64,000 nt of DNA from Thioclava sp. GXIMD4216. GTDB taxonomy: Bacteria; Pseudomonadota; Alphaproteobacteria; Rhodobacterales; Rhodobacteraceae. The position numbers and the translations under genes were made by a program. The stretch spans positions 414,823 through 478,822 of the forward strand of contig NZ_CP149927.1 in the NCBI RefSeq assembly GCF_037949285.1, read 5' to 3'. Below, in pieces: positions 42,425 to 51,396 of this stretch (the stretch's first letter is position 1; each line of letters begins with the position of its first letter). The notes beneath the pieces were generated by a model. It saw only the letters and a program-made list of their open reading frames with translations. It was not told where the DNA came from and made no database searches.

Positions 42425-43758
42425 GTCTCGTCCTCTTTCAACGGCAGGCTCAGTCGCACCCGCGCACCACCTTCCGCCCTGTTCTCGACCGACCAGTCCC
42501 CGCCCAGCCGACGCACGGCATTGGAAACCAGATACAGCCCGAACCCCCGACCGGGGTCGCCCTTGCCCGCCGCCATAGGCCGCACCGGATGATCCAGCAC
42601 CGCCTGCGGAAATCCCGGACCATCATCGTCAAACACCACCACCAGATGACCGGCCTCGCGATGCGCCGACAGGGTCATATGGCGCGCGCCTGCCTGCTGG
42701 GCATTGGTCAGGATATTGCGCAGCGCCTGTTCCAGCATCGTATCGGCAATCAGCGCCGCCCCCAGCACCGGCGCGGGCCGCATCTCCACCTCCAGCGCGC
42801 CCCCGTCCTCGCGCCAGTCGGTGATCACCTCGTCCAGAAATTCGCCCGCAGGCAGCGCCTCGGCCAGATCCAGCCGGTCAAGCCCTGCGGCAAAAAGCAT
42901 GCCGCTGACAATATGTCGGCACCGTGCCAGCTCTTGCTGCATCCGCGCCAGAACCTTTTCGCGGCGTGGACTGTCGGGAATGCCGCTTTCGTGCCATTCA
43001 TCCAGCGTTACCGCCAGAGTGGTCAGCGGTGTGCCCAGATCATGGGCCGTGCTGGAGGCCATCACCCCCAGACGCACGAAATGCTCGTCTTCCACCAGTT
43101 TCTGCCGCAAGACCGCAATCTGCGCATCCCGCGCCGCCAGATTGCGCCGCAGCCCGCTGACAAACCATGTCAGAAGCCCCGCCGCCAGCACGAAGCTGAG
43201 AAACATTCCCAGCAGATGCAGGCCGAAAAACCCGTCGCCGGTCATCTGGGTCATTTGCTCCGGCCCCATCGCCGGCAGTCGCAGCGGACGACCGTGGCGC
43301 AGCAGCCAGAAATGCGCCGCCGCGGCCGCAGACAGGATGAAAATCACCTGCGGCATGGGGGCCAGCAGCAATCCCAGCATCACCTGCAAGATGAACAGCG
43401 TCACGAAAGGATTGGCCGCCCCGCCGCTGAAATACAAAAGCACGGTCAGCGCCGCGATGTCGATCAGCAGCTCGACGGTCACGATCCAGTCGGAAACGGC
43501 CAGCCCCTTGCAACAGCGCCAGAGCGCAAAGAGATTGATCGCGCAGGACAGCCCGATCACCGCCATCATCTCGGGCACCGGCAGATCCGCGCCCAGATAG
43601 AGCACGGTCACCGCAATCGCCAGCGCCTGCCCCGCAAGGGCAATCCAGCGCAGCCGGATCAGCAGCGCCAGATTGCGGCGTCCGGTATCTTCGGACAGCG
43701 CCCGAATGGCGTCATCGGGGTCGCCGGAGGCGGCAGGCGGCAGGACAGGTGTCTTCAT
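42421..43758 (-). CDS. regB: RegB/PrrB/ActS-type redox sensor histidine kinase
   Basis: 445 residues. About six membrane segments occupy 30-200. The conserved G-G-A-A-N-P-F (112-118) matches the quinone-binding G-G-x-x-N-P-F of RegB. The H-box A-H-D-L-G-T-P-L-T-T holds His239. Cys280 in E-L-A-R-C-R-H-I lies 41 residues later and corresponds to the redox-active Cys of RegB. HATPase motifs G-R-G-F-G-L-Y-L follow. Only 7 bp separate its start from cydC, so it is probably on the cyd transcript. Symbol by family; it could be a cyd-specific paralogue. Confidence 0.82.
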   Translation of the reverse strand: MKTPVLPPAASGDPDDAIRALSEDTGRRNLALLIRLRWIALAGQALAIAVTVLYLGADLPVPEMMAVIGLSCAINLFALWRCCKGLAVSDWIVTVELLIDIAALTVLLYFSGGAANPFVTLFILQVMLGLLLAPMPQVIFILSAAAAAHFWLLRHGRPLRLPAMGPEQMTQMTGDGFFGLHLLGMFLSFVLAAGLLTWFVSGLRRNLAARDAQIAVLRQKLVEDEHFVRLGVMASSTAHDLGTPLTTLAVTLDEWHESGIPDSPRREKVLARMQQELARCRHIVSGMLFAAGLDRLDLAEALPAGEFLDEVITDWREDGGALEVEMRPAPVLGAALIADTMLEQALRNILTNAQQAGARHMTLSAHREAGHLVVVFDDDGPGFPQAVLDHPVRPMAAGKGDPGRGFGLYLVSNAVRRLGGDWSVENRAEGGARVRLSLPLKEDET

Positions 43759-43765
43759 CGGACCT

Positions 43766-45439
43766 TCAGAGGCTGGCAGGCAGGGGAGTGCAGGCGGCAG
43801 TCGGGTTTAACATAATCTTCTTTTGCGCAAGGGCCAGAACCTGCGGGTGATGGGTCACAATCAGCATCATCCGCCCTGCCCCCAACTGCCGCAGCCCCGC
43901 AATCACCTGTGCCTGCGTGGCGCGGTCCAGCCCTTCGGTCGGCTCGTCCAGCAGCAGCAGCGGGGCCTCTTGCAGCGCCGCCCGTGCCACGGCAAGCCGC
44001 CGCGCCTGCCCCCCCGAAAGCCGCGCCCCCAGCTCGCCCAGACGGGTCGCAAGCCCCTGCGGCATCGCTGCCACCTCGGCCCGCAGCGCCGCCAGATCAA
44101 GCGCGTTCCAAAGCGCCTCGTCACTGGCCCCGGGCTGCGCCAGCCGCAGGTTTTCGGCAATCGTGCCGTTAAACAGATGCACATGCTGGTCCACCACCGC
44201 AATCCCGCCACGCAGATCGGCATCGGACAGCGCCCGCAGATCCACCCCCGAAAGCAAGATCGCCCCCTCGGACGGGTCCCAGAACCGCTGCACCAGATGC
44301 AGCACCGTCGTCTTGCCCGCCCCGCTTGGCCCCGTCAGCGCAAGGCTCTGGCCCGGTACAAGCCGCAGGCTGAGACCACGGATCACCTCCGGCCCGCCGG
44401 GATAGGCGAAAGACACATGATCCAGCACCAGTTCCGGCGCGCGCGGAGGTCGGGGATGGGACGTCTCGAGGACTTCGGGCGGCTGGTCGGCCAATTCGAA
44501 AATGCGCCGCGCCGAAGCCATCGTGCTGTCCCAATGCGCCACAGCCGCCGGAAGCCCCGCAACGGTTTCCATCGCCGCCATCACCGCCAGAACCAGCATC
44601 GCCATCTCCGGCCCCGACAGGGTCTGGCTGCTGACCTGCGGGATCAGCAGCACCAGCGCGCCCAGCACCATCCCCTGACCGACAAGGCTGCCCAAGGCGG
44701 TGAAGACCGCGCCCAGCCATGCCTGCCTGCGCTGCGCCGCCACCATCCGCGCGGCGCAGGCCTGCACCAGCAGGACCTGCCGCTCCACCGCGCCAAACAC
44801 CTGCAATTCGGCCAGACCGCGGGTCAGATCGGCGCTTTCGGCCTGTAGACGGGCACGGGCGCGCGTGATCCGCCCGCCGCTTTGGCGCAGGAACGCGCGC
44901 TGGATCAGCGGCACAAGCCCGCCCGCCACGCAAAGCCCCAGCGCCACCCAAAGCGCCAGCGGCCACCAGACCAGCCCGAGCCAGAGCACCACCGCCCCGC
45001 CCGCAACCAGCGCCGAAAGCACCGGCCCCAGAAGGCGCAGGTGGACATTTTCCAGCGCATCCACATCGCCCCGCAGTCGCGCCAGCAGATCCCCATGCCG
45101 CAGCCCCCGAAGACCGGCAGGGGCCAGCGGCACAAGGCGCGTATAAAGCCACGGGCGCAGCTTGGCGATCAGGGCCAGCGTCGCCTCATGGGTCACCAGC
45201 CGTTCCAGATAGCGCGCCCCCGCCCGCAGCAGCGCAAGGCCACGGATGGCCGCCGCCGGTGTGAAAAATTCCAGCGTCAACCGCCCCAGACCCGCAAGGG
45301 CCATCGAGGTGATGAACCATCCCGACACGGCCATCAGCGCCACATTCGACAGCATCACCGTTACCGAGAGCACGACCCCAAACGCGATACGCCAGCGGAA
45401 CGGTCTGCACAGATGTAACAGGCGCCGGAGATCAGACAT
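43766..45439 (-). CDS. cydC: Heterodimeric cysteine/glutathione exporter subunit CydC
   Basis: 557 residues. Inner-membrane half-ABC transporter: six transmembrane helices (about 15-300), Walker A G-P-S-G-A-G-K-T-T, signature L-S-G-G-Q-A-R-R-L-A-V and Walker B L-L-L-L-D-E-P-T-E-G-L. With CydD it exports reductant to the periplasm for assembly of cytochrome bd. Start ATG at 45439 overlaps the cydD stop by 8 bp; a longer upstream frame is not supported. Confidence 0.88.
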   Translation of the reverse strand: MSDLRRLLHLCRPFRWRIAFGVVLSVTVMLSNVALMAVSGWFITSMALAGLGRLTLEFFTPAAAIRGLALLRAGARYLERLVTHEATLALIAKLRPWLYTRLVPLAPAGLRGLRHGDLLARLRGDVDALENVHLRLLGPVLSALVAGGAVVLWLGLVWWPLALWVALGLCVAGGLVPLIQRAFLRQSGGRITRARARLQAESADLTRGLAELQVFGAVERQVLLVQACAARMVAAQRRQAWLGAVFTALGSLVGQGMVLGALVLLIPQVSSQTLSGPEMAMLVLAVMAAMETVAGLPAAVAHWDSTMASARRIFELADQPPEVLETSHPRPPRAPELVLDHVSFAYPGGPEVIRGLSLRLVPGQSLALTGPSGAGKTTVLHLVQRFWDPSEGAILLSGVDLRALSDADLRGGIAVVDQHVHLFNGTIAENLRLAQPGASDEALWNALDLAALRAEVAAMPQGLATRLGELGARLSGGQARRLAVARAALQEAPLLLLDEPTEGLDRATQAQVIAGLRQLGAGRMMLIVTHHPQVLALAQKKIMLNPTAACTPLPASL

Positions 45440-47207
45440 CACGCAGCTCCTTCGGCGCCTCGAAGAAGGCCGCAGGCAGATCCTGTGGCAGATCCTGTGG
45501 TGAGCCCTCAAAGACCACCTTGCCCGCCTGCAGCATAATCAGATGATCGGCAAGCTGTGCGCAGGCGCGGTCATGGGTGATGATCAGGCGGGCCGCATCG
45601 GGCGTGGCCGCCAGAACGCTGCGCATCAGGGCCTGCGCGCCTTGCGCATCCAGCGCCGCCGTCGGTTCGTCAAGGATCAGAAGCGCGGGCGAGACAAGCA
45701 GGGCCCGCGCCATCGCCACCCGCCGGATCTGGCCGCCCGACAGGCCCGCCCCGCCTTCCCCCAGACGGGTGGCATAGCCCTCCGGCAGGGCAGAGATAAA
45801 CCCGTGCGCCTGCGCGGCCCGTGCCGCAGCCTCGATCCGCGCCTGCGTCGCGGCGGGCTGGCCAAGCGCGATATTCTCGGCCAGCGTGCCCGCAAACAGG
45901 CGCGGCGTCTGGGGCAGCCAGCCGATACCCGCCCGTAAGTCCTGTGCGGCGATCGTCTGCCCGTCCAGCAGGATCTGCCCGCTGGAAGGCGATACTTGCC
46001 CCAGAAGCAGCCGCGCCAAGGTGGTTTTGCCCGCCCCGCTTGCGCCCATCACCGCAAGGCTCCTCCCGCGTTCGAGTGTGAAGGAGAGCGGCCCCACGCT
46101 GTCCCCATCGACATCGGTGCTGGCAGAGCGGTCGGCATGGGTAAAGCTCAACGCCTCCACCCGCAGCATCCGCCAGTCGCGCGGGGCGATCCCTGCGGCG
46201 GCGGGCTGATCGGGGCCGATCAACGCCATCATCGCCTCGCCCGCACCGATGGCCGCCATACGTGCATGATAATGCTGGCCCATCTCGCGCAGCGGACGGA
46301 AGAATTCGGGCGCGACGAGCAACGCGAACAGCCCCGGCAAAAAGGTAAGATCGCCGTAATACAGGCGGAACCCCACATAGACCGCCACCATCGCCACCGC
46401 GATGGTCGAAAAGAATTCCAGCACCAGCGAGGACAGGAACGCCAGACGCAGCACTTTCATCGTGGCGCTGCGATAGCCTTCCGACATGGCCGCAACCAGC
46501 GCCGCCTCGCGCTGCGCCGCGCCAAGCTGGCGCAGGGTCACCAGCCCCGCGATACGGTCGAACAGATGCGCCCCCATCACCATCAGGCGCTGCCATTGGC
46601 GACGGTTGAGCGCCTCGGCCCCCTTGCCGACCACAATCATGAAGACAGGAATGACGGGAGCGGTCACCGCAAGGATCAGCGCGGTGACCCAGTCGAAGGG
46701 GATCACGCAGACCAGCACCAGCACAGGGATCAGAGCCGCAACAAGACGCTGGGGCAGGAAGGCCGCGAAATAGTCCTGAACCGCTTCAACCCCCTCGGAC
46801 AGGATGCCCGCGACCTCGCCCGAAGGCGGCAGATCCTGCAGCCTCGCATGCCCGATCCGCTGCAGGATGATCCGCCGCAGATGCGCGCGGATCCTGCCCC
46901 CTGCCTCGAAGGCCAGCCCTTCACGCAAAACATCAAGAATGGCTCGTAACATCATGGAAATGATGAATAAGGATATATCGCCCTGCAAGGACGAAAGCGC
47001 GACCCCATCCACCACCACCGCCGCAATCATGCGGGCGGTGGCATAGGCCTGCAGCACCACCATCGCCCCCGAACCGACCGCAGCACAGACCGACAGGGCC
47101 GCCACGCTGCGCCCCGCCAGACCATGACGGCGCAGCCAGCCTTCGATGGGCCGGACGGCGTCCCCATGCAGGGGACGCGGGGCTTGCGGGCGGGCGGGCA
47201 CAGACAT
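45432..47207 (-). CDS. cydD: Heterodimeric cysteine/glutathione exporter subunit CydD
   Basis: 591 residues. Membrane domain followed by an ATPase with Walker A G-A-S-G-A-G-K-T-T, signature L-S-G-G-Q-I-R-R-V-A-M and Walker B L-L-I-L-D-E-P-T-A-A-L-D. The membrane segment with F-F-A-A-F-L-P-Q-R-L-V-A and the P-L-R-E-M-G-Q-H-Y-H region fit CydD. ATG at 47207, 6 bp after the cydB stop. Partner of CydC in bd-oxidase maturation. Confidence 0.88.
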   Translation of the reverse strand: MSVPARPQAPRPLHGDAVRPIEGWLRRHGLAGRSVAALSVCAAVGSGAMVVLQAYATARMIAAVVVDGVALSSLQGDISLFIISMMLRAILDVLREGLAFEAGGRIRAHLRRIILQRIGHARLQDLPPSGEVAGILSEGVEAVQDYFAAFLPQRLVAALIPVLVLVCVIPFDWVTALILAVTAPVIPVFMIVVGKGAEALNRRQWQRLMVMGAHLFDRIAGLVTLRQLGAAQREAALVAAMSEGYRSATMKVLRLAFLSSLVLEFFSTIAVAMVAVYVGFRLYYGDLTFLPGLFALLVAPEFFRPLREMGQHYHARMAAIGAGEAMMALIGPDQPAAAGIAPRDWRMLRVEALSFTHADRSASTDVDGDSVGPLSFTLERGRSLAVMGASGAGKTTLARLLLGQVSPSSGQILLDGQTIAAQDLRAGIGWLPQTPRLFAGTLAENIALGQPAATQARIEAAARAAQAHGFISALPEGYATRLGEGGAGLSGGQIRRVAMARALLVSPALLILDEPTAALDAQGAQALMRSVLAATPDAARLIITHDRACAQLADHLIMLQAGKVVFEGSPQDLPQDLPAAFFEAPKELRDV

Positions 47208-47213
47208 GCGCGC

Positions 47214-48263
47214 TCAGTGGTGCTCGTAGGCGACCAGCTTGGAAATCCGCGCACGGAAGACCCAGATCTGGTACCAGTTATACATGATCATGACCGGCAG
47301 GAAGCCCCCCATTGTCATGGTGAAGGTGATCAGCGACACCTGCGGGCTTGCCCCGTCGCGGATGGTCCACGTCCCCGGAACAAGCCAGGGATGAAGCGTG
47401 ACCAGCATGCCCAGACCAAGGATCAGCACAGCGGCGTTATACCACAGGATCGCTGCCAGATCACGGTCGCGCAGCGTGTCGCGGCGGACCTGCTCGATGC
47501 ACCACAGCGCGGCCAGCCCGAACAGCCCCCATGCCCAGAAATGCCGCCCGAACCACGCGTCGCGCGCCCAGTCGAAGAGCACCGCACTCCAGACCAGCGT
47601 GACCAGCACAGAGCCGATTGCCAGCCAGAAGATCACAGCCGTCCAGCGGGCCGCATCCTGCCGGATACGCTCGGTTTTCTCAAAACGCGCCCGCACGAAA
47701 AGCACCCCCGAAAGCGTGACCGCGACACAGGCGGCAATCCCCGTCCAGATCGAGAAAGCCGAGACGAAATTGAAGGCACCGCCCGCATAATAGGGCAGCT
47801 TTCCGGCCTCATGCACCAGCGGAAAGCCCTGCAGGACCGCCCCCACGCTCATGCCGCCGAAGAAGGTGACGGTCAGGCTGGACAGGCCGAACACCCAATC
47901 GGTGAAGCGCTGCCATTTCTCGGACGCGAGATGGCGGAATTCGATCGCAACCGCCCGCGACATCACCCCCCAGAGCACGAAGGCCAGAGGCACCATCAGA
48001 TAATGGAACGCCGAGCCATAGACAAAGGGGAAGGTGCCGAAAAGGATGCCGCCCGCCACGATCAGCCATGTCTCGTTGGCATCCCACGTGCCCGCCATCG
48101 CCGCCATGATCGCGCCGCGCTCGTCATGGTCGCCCACCACAAGCCCGAAAATCCCGGCCCCCAGATCGGCCCCGTCCAGCACGATATAAAGAAGCATCGC
48201 AACCCCCAGACCAAGCCACCAGGCATTGGCAAGGAAATACTGCATGTCATCAAGTTGGGTCAT
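47214..48263 (-). CDS. cydB: Cytochrome bd ubiquinol oxidase subunit II
   Basis: 349 residues, about nine transmembrane helices. The family signatures W-x-L-G-L-G-V-A-M-L-L-Y-I-V-L-D-G-A-D-L-G and A-G-T-W-D-A-N-E-T-W-L are present, and the ending M-Y-N-W-Y-Q-I-W-V-F is typical. Pairs with CydA. Follows the cydA stop by 15 bp, ATG at 48263. Confidence 0.92.
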   Translation of the reverse strand: MTQLDDMQYFLANAWWLGLGVAMLLYIVLDGADLGAGIFGLVVGDHDERGAIMAAMAGTWDANETWLIVAGGILFGTFPFVYGSAFHYLMVPLAFVLWGVMSRAVAIEFRHLASEKWQRFTDWVFGLSSLTVTFFGGMSVGAVLQGFPLVHEAGKLPYYAGGAFNFVSAFSIWTGIAACVAVTLSGVLFVRARFEKTERIRQDAARWTAVIFWLAIGSVLVTLVWSAVLFDWARDAWFGRHFWAWGLFGLAALWCIEQVRRDTLRDRDLAAILWYNAAVLILGLGMLVTLHPWLVPGTWTIRDGASPQVSLITFTMTMGGFLPVMIMYNWYQIWVFRARISKLVAYEHH

Positions 48264-48278
48264 CTCGTTTTTCTCCCC

Positions 48279-49721
48279 TCAAACCGGACGGATATATTCG
48301 GGACGTTTCGCATGCGGCCCTTCGGGCAGGTCCAGCTCGCCCAGCGTTTCCTCTCCGTCCCCCGCGACGGGGCTGGTCAGGTCGGGCCCGTTCCGGCAGA
48401 CCTTCAGCAGATACCAGATCGTGCCCGCAATCACGGCGCATTCGAAAATGGCAAAGCCCGCAAACCAGAAGCTGGCCAGACCGACCGACAGGTTGGACAT
48501 GCCATCCTCGACCCGCATCATCCCGTAGACAATCCACGGCTGACGCCCGATCTCGCGCGTCCACCACCCCGCAATGATCGCGATATACGGCAGCGAAACC
48601 ATCGCGATACAGACCATCAGGAAGCGGCGTTGAAGCGGCGCATAGCTGGCACAGAGCTGACGACGGTAGCTCAGCCAGCCCCCCCAGAGCGCCACCGCCA
48701 GAATGGCCCCGCCAATCGCAACCATGATCCGGAAGCTGTAGAACGGCAGCACCACCGGCGGGCGCTCGTCTTCGGGGAAGGTATTCAACCCCTCGACCGC
48801 GCCATTCCACGTTTTGGTTTCAATCAGCGACAGCGCATGCGGGATCTTGATCGACCATGCCAGACCGGTGCCCTCCTTGTTGGGCCAGCCGATGACGTTC
48901 CACGCGGTATTGACGTTCCCATTGGCATCATAGGTGTCATACTGGCCCTCCATCGCCGCCAGCGCCGCCGGTTTATGCTCAAGCACATTCTCGCCCAGCA
49001 GATCGCCCAGATAGATCTGGCCCGCCGCCACAACGGCCAGCGCGACAAGGCTGTAACGCAGCGGACGGATGAACAGCTGGACCTCACGGCGCTTGAAGAC
49101 GAACCATGCGCAGACCGCCACCACAAAACACAAAGACAGCTCGACCGCCGCCAGCAGCATATGCGGGAAAGCCGCGAAGACATTGGGATTGAACAGCGCG
49201 GCCAGCCAGTCGGTGACATGGAACATCCCGTCCTTGAACTCGATCCCGGTCGGGGTCTGCATCCAGCTATTGGCCACCAGAATCCACATCGCCGACAGCG
49301 TCGAGGACAGCGCCACATTGAATGTCGCAAAGAGGTGCATCTTGCGGCTGATCTTACCCCAGCCAAAGATCATCAGACCGATAAAACCGGCCTCATACAT
49401 GAACGCCGTGATGGTCTCATAGCCCAGCACCTGCCCGAAAAACGGCCCCGCAGCCTGTGAAAACGGCCCGTAAAGGATCCCGAAGGCCATTTCCATCGTC
49501 ACGCCGGTGGCCACGCCCGCGCCGAAATTGACAATGAAGAGCTTCTCGAAAAAGCGGCACAGCCGGTACCAGCGTTCATCATTGGTACGGAACCATGCCA
49601 GTTCGAAACTGAACAGGATGATGGCAAGGCCGATCGTAAGCGGCGGAAACAGGATATGTACGGAGGAGATCAGCGCGAAATCCATCCGCGAGATCAGGAC
49701 ACTGAGTGGATCTGGTTGCAT
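48279..49721 (-). CDS. cydA: Cytochrome bd ubiquinol oxidase subunit I (short Q-loop, CIO-like)
   Basis: 480 residues from the ATG at 49721. Carries the heme ligand regions and the G-R-Q-P-W-I-V-Y-G motif of subunit I. At 480 residues it is shorter than E. coli CydA (522) and close to Pseudomonas CioA (about 488), implying a short quinol-binding loop and probable cyanide-insensitive behaviour. Quinol oxidase with high O2 affinity. First gene of cydABDC-regBA. An in-frame frame extends 30 residues further upstream but lacks a ribosome binding site. Confidence 0.9.
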   Translation of the reverse strand: MQPDPLSVLISRMDFALISSVHILFPPLTIGLAIILFSFELAWFRTNDERWYRLCRFFEKLFIVNFGAGVATGVTMEMAFGILYGPFSQAAGPFFGQVLGYETITAFMYEAGFIGLMIFGWGKISRKMHLFATFNVALSSTLSAMWILVANSWMQTPTGIEFKDGMFHVTDWLAALFNPNVFAAFPHMLLAAVELSLCFVVAVCAWFVFKRREVQLFIRPLRYSLVALAVVAAGQIYLGDLLGENVLEHKPAALAAMEGQYDTYDANGNVNTAWNVIGWPNKEGTGLAWSIKIPHALSLIETKTWNGAVEGLNTFPEDERPPVVLPFYSFRIMVAIGGAILAVALWGGWLSYRRQLCASYAPLQRRFLMVCIAMVSLPYIAIIAGWWTREIGRQPWIVYGMMRVEDGMSNLSVGLASFWFAGFAIFECAVIAGTIWYLLKVCRNGPDLTSPVAGDGEETLGELDLPEGPHAKRPEYIRPV

Positions 49722-49852
49722 CGCAACGCCTTTTGCTGTGGCAGCGCCCATAGCCCTTGGCCGAGGCCGGAAAAAGGCCTTCATGCCCGATATCAGGAAA
49801 CAACGCCGCATTTGCTGACGCGCCCGTTCCTAAACCCGCAGCGCAAGGCGCG

Positions 49853-49875
49853 GCATTGGACAAATTGTCCAATGC
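49853..49875. promoter_or_regulatory. Perfect 23-bp palindrome upstream of cydA
   Basis: Arms GCATTGGACAA and TTGTCCAATGC around a single central A (49864), 132 bp upstream of the cydA start. The length and perfection suggest a strong dimeric operator for oxygen-, redox- or metal-responsive control of cyd. It is not an FNR site (TTGAT-N4-ATCAA). Confidence 0.6.
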
Positions 49876-49916
49876 TGAATACATCTTTTCGCGCGGCACA
49901 TATCGGGGTTTACGTT

Positions 49917-49929
49917 TTGTTAATAACAA
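49917..49929. promoter_or_regulatory. Small palindrome TTGTTAATAACAA upstream of cydA
   Basis: 6-bp arms TTGTTA/TAACAA around a central A, 42 bp beyond the larger palindrome. Could be a second regulator site or promoter element. Confidence 0.4.
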
Positions 49930-50124
49930 CTTGCCCGACGGTCTTCATGCAGGAAATGAACAGATATGCGCCTTGAAGGAAATTGGCGGGGATTCAGTAA
50001 AATAAAGATGTTTCAATGCACTATGGCAAAATCCTCATCTCATGTTTTAACTGTAATTTAACCATTTCGCGCTGATCCCTCTCGCGGCAGAGAAACCAAA
50101 GGCCCCATACGTACACAAAAGCGC

Positions 50125-50145
50125 CAAGCGGATCGCCTCCGCTTG
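50125..50145 (-). terminator. Terminator downstream of pseudoazurin
   Basis: 8-bp perfect stem CAAGCGGA/TCCGCTTG, extended by partly paired GCGC flanks, 5-nt loop. On the minus strand it is followed by TTTTGTGT. 44 bp after the pseudoazurin stop. Confidence 0.75.
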
Positions 50146-50189
50146 ACGCCAGCTAACCTGTCAGGGCCAATCCCGCTTTCCGTCCATGA

Positions 50190-50624
50190 CTAGCGTGACA
50201 GGATCTCCTCGAAACGCTCTCTGGCGCGGCGCGGAATGGTGTCGGGCAGGGTCTGGGGCAAGGGGTCGACCGTTTCCCCGACATCGATCACCATGACCAT
50301 TCCCATCGCGTAGTGCGGCGTGCATTTGATGCCATAGCGCCCCGCCACATCAAAGCGCACGGTCTCTTCTTTCGAGAGCGGCCCCAGAAACGGGGTTGCG
50401 CCTTCGGGGAGCATTTCCTTGATCGAAGCCGCGTTATGGCCCTTTTGTGTGGGCACGAAATGCACGCTGTCGCGAAGGGCGATTGTCAGATGATCCGGCT
50501 CATAGACCATTGCCCCTCCCGCGCCGCGGTTCAGCATCTTGACCTCATGGGTCTCGGCCATCACGGCATCGGGCAACAGCAGCGCCGCCACCGCGATACA
50601 TCCAATAATTGCACAATATTTCAA
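50190..50624 (-). CDS. Pseudoazurin (type I blue-copper electron carrier)
   Basis: 144 residues with a signal peptide (first 23, ending V-M-A). Mature protein has the cupredoxin copper ligands: His in K-G-H-N, then Cys, His and Met in C-T-P-H-Y-A-M-G-M. Matches pseudoazurin throughout (M-L-N-R-G-A-G-G-A-M-V-Y-E-P, P-T-Q-K-G-H-N). Periplasmic electron donor, usually to nitrite reductase, N2O reductase or a peroxidase. The start is TTG at 50624 with GAGGATAG overlapping the ATPase stop (TGAGGA), so translation is coupled to the upstream ABC gene. This places it on the B12-riboswitch-controlled transcript. Confidence 0.9.
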   Translation of the reverse strand: MKYCAIIGCIAVAALLLPDAVMAETHEVKMLNRGAGGAMVYEPDHLTIALRDSVHFVPTQKGHNAASIKEMLPEGATPFLGPLSKEETVRFDVAGRYGIKCTPHYAMGMVMVIDVGETVDPLPQTLPDTIPRRARERFEEILSR

Positions 50625-50634
50625 TATACTATCC

Positions 50635-51396
50635 TCATAATGCCTGTATAAAATGCAGCAAGGGCCTGCCGTCCGGATCGCGGATATGCTGCGCCTCGAC
50701 CCCGAAGCAGCCGCGCAGATGGTCCAGCGTCAGGACCTCGGACGGGGGGCCGATCGCGCGCAGTCGACCGTGCTCCAGCAAGGCGACCCTATCACAGCCG
50801 AACGCCTGATTGAGATCATGCAGCGCGATCACCCGCGTCACCGGCAATGCCCGCACCAAGCCCATAAGAGCCAGTTGATGGCGGATATCCAGATGGTTTG
50901 TCGGCTCGTCCAGAAGCAGTAACTCGGGGGTCTGCGCCAATGCCCGTGCGATATGCACCCGCTGCCTCTCGCCCCCCGACAGGCTATGCCAGAGACGGTC
51001 CTCCATGCCCTGCATATCCAGCGCCGCCAAGGCCTTGGCCACATGCGCATCGTCCTGCGCGCTCCAGCCCCGCAAGGGCGACAGAAAGGGGATGCGTCCC
51101 AATTCGACCGCTTCGCGCACCCGCAGACGGTCGGTGGTTTCGGCCTGCTGTTCGACAAAGGCGATCTTCTGCGCCCGCGCCCGTGCCGAGATCCTGTGCA
51201 ATGGCACTCCGCCAAAACGGATCTCGCCCGAGGCGGGTTTGCCCAAGCCCGCCATAAGCCGCATCAGGGTGGATTTCCCCGACCCGTTCGGGCCGATCAG
51301 GCCCAGACATTCCCCCGGCTCCAGTTGCAGGGTGATCGCGTGCAGCAGCGGCGTGCGATGCGCCTTGGCGCAAACATTCTCGAGATGCAGGACCAT
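50635..51396 (-). CDS. FecE/BtuD-type ABC transporter ATP-binding protein
   Basis: 253 residues. Walker A G-P-N-G-S-G-K-S-T, signature L-S-G-G-E-R-Q-R-V, Walker B L-L-L-L-D-E-P-T-N-H-L-D, typical of iron-siderophore or vitamin-B12 importers. Its ATG overlaps the permease stop. With the upstream permease and binding protein, and the riboswitch, it most likely imports cobalamin or a corrinoid. Confidence 0.88.
   Translation of the reverse strand: MVLHLENVCAKAHRTPLLHAITLQLEPGECLGLIGPNGSGKSTLMRLMAGLGKPASGEIRFGGVPLHRISARARAQKIAFVEQQAETTDRLRVREAVELGRIPFLSPLRGWSAQDDAHVAKALAALDMQGMEDRLWHSLSGGERQRVHIARALAQTPELLLLDEPTNHLDIRHQLALMGLVRALPVTRVIALHDLNQAFGCDRVALLEHGRLRAIGPPSEVLTLDHLRGCFGVEAQHIRDPDGRPLLHFIQAL

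Larger units (their letters stand above)
49722..50189. other. 468-bp intergenic region between cydA and pseudoazurin
   Basis: Contains the cydA promoter area, two palindromes (49853-49875 and 49917-49929) and the pseudoazurin terminator (50125-50145). Otherwise AT-rich and without convincing genes. Open frames here lack ribosome binding sites. Confidence 0.6.

Noticed and set aside
47124..49460. 778-codon plus-strand frame
   Set aside because: Antisense to cydB and cydA, low-complexity and highly charged; looks like GC-rich reading-frame noise.
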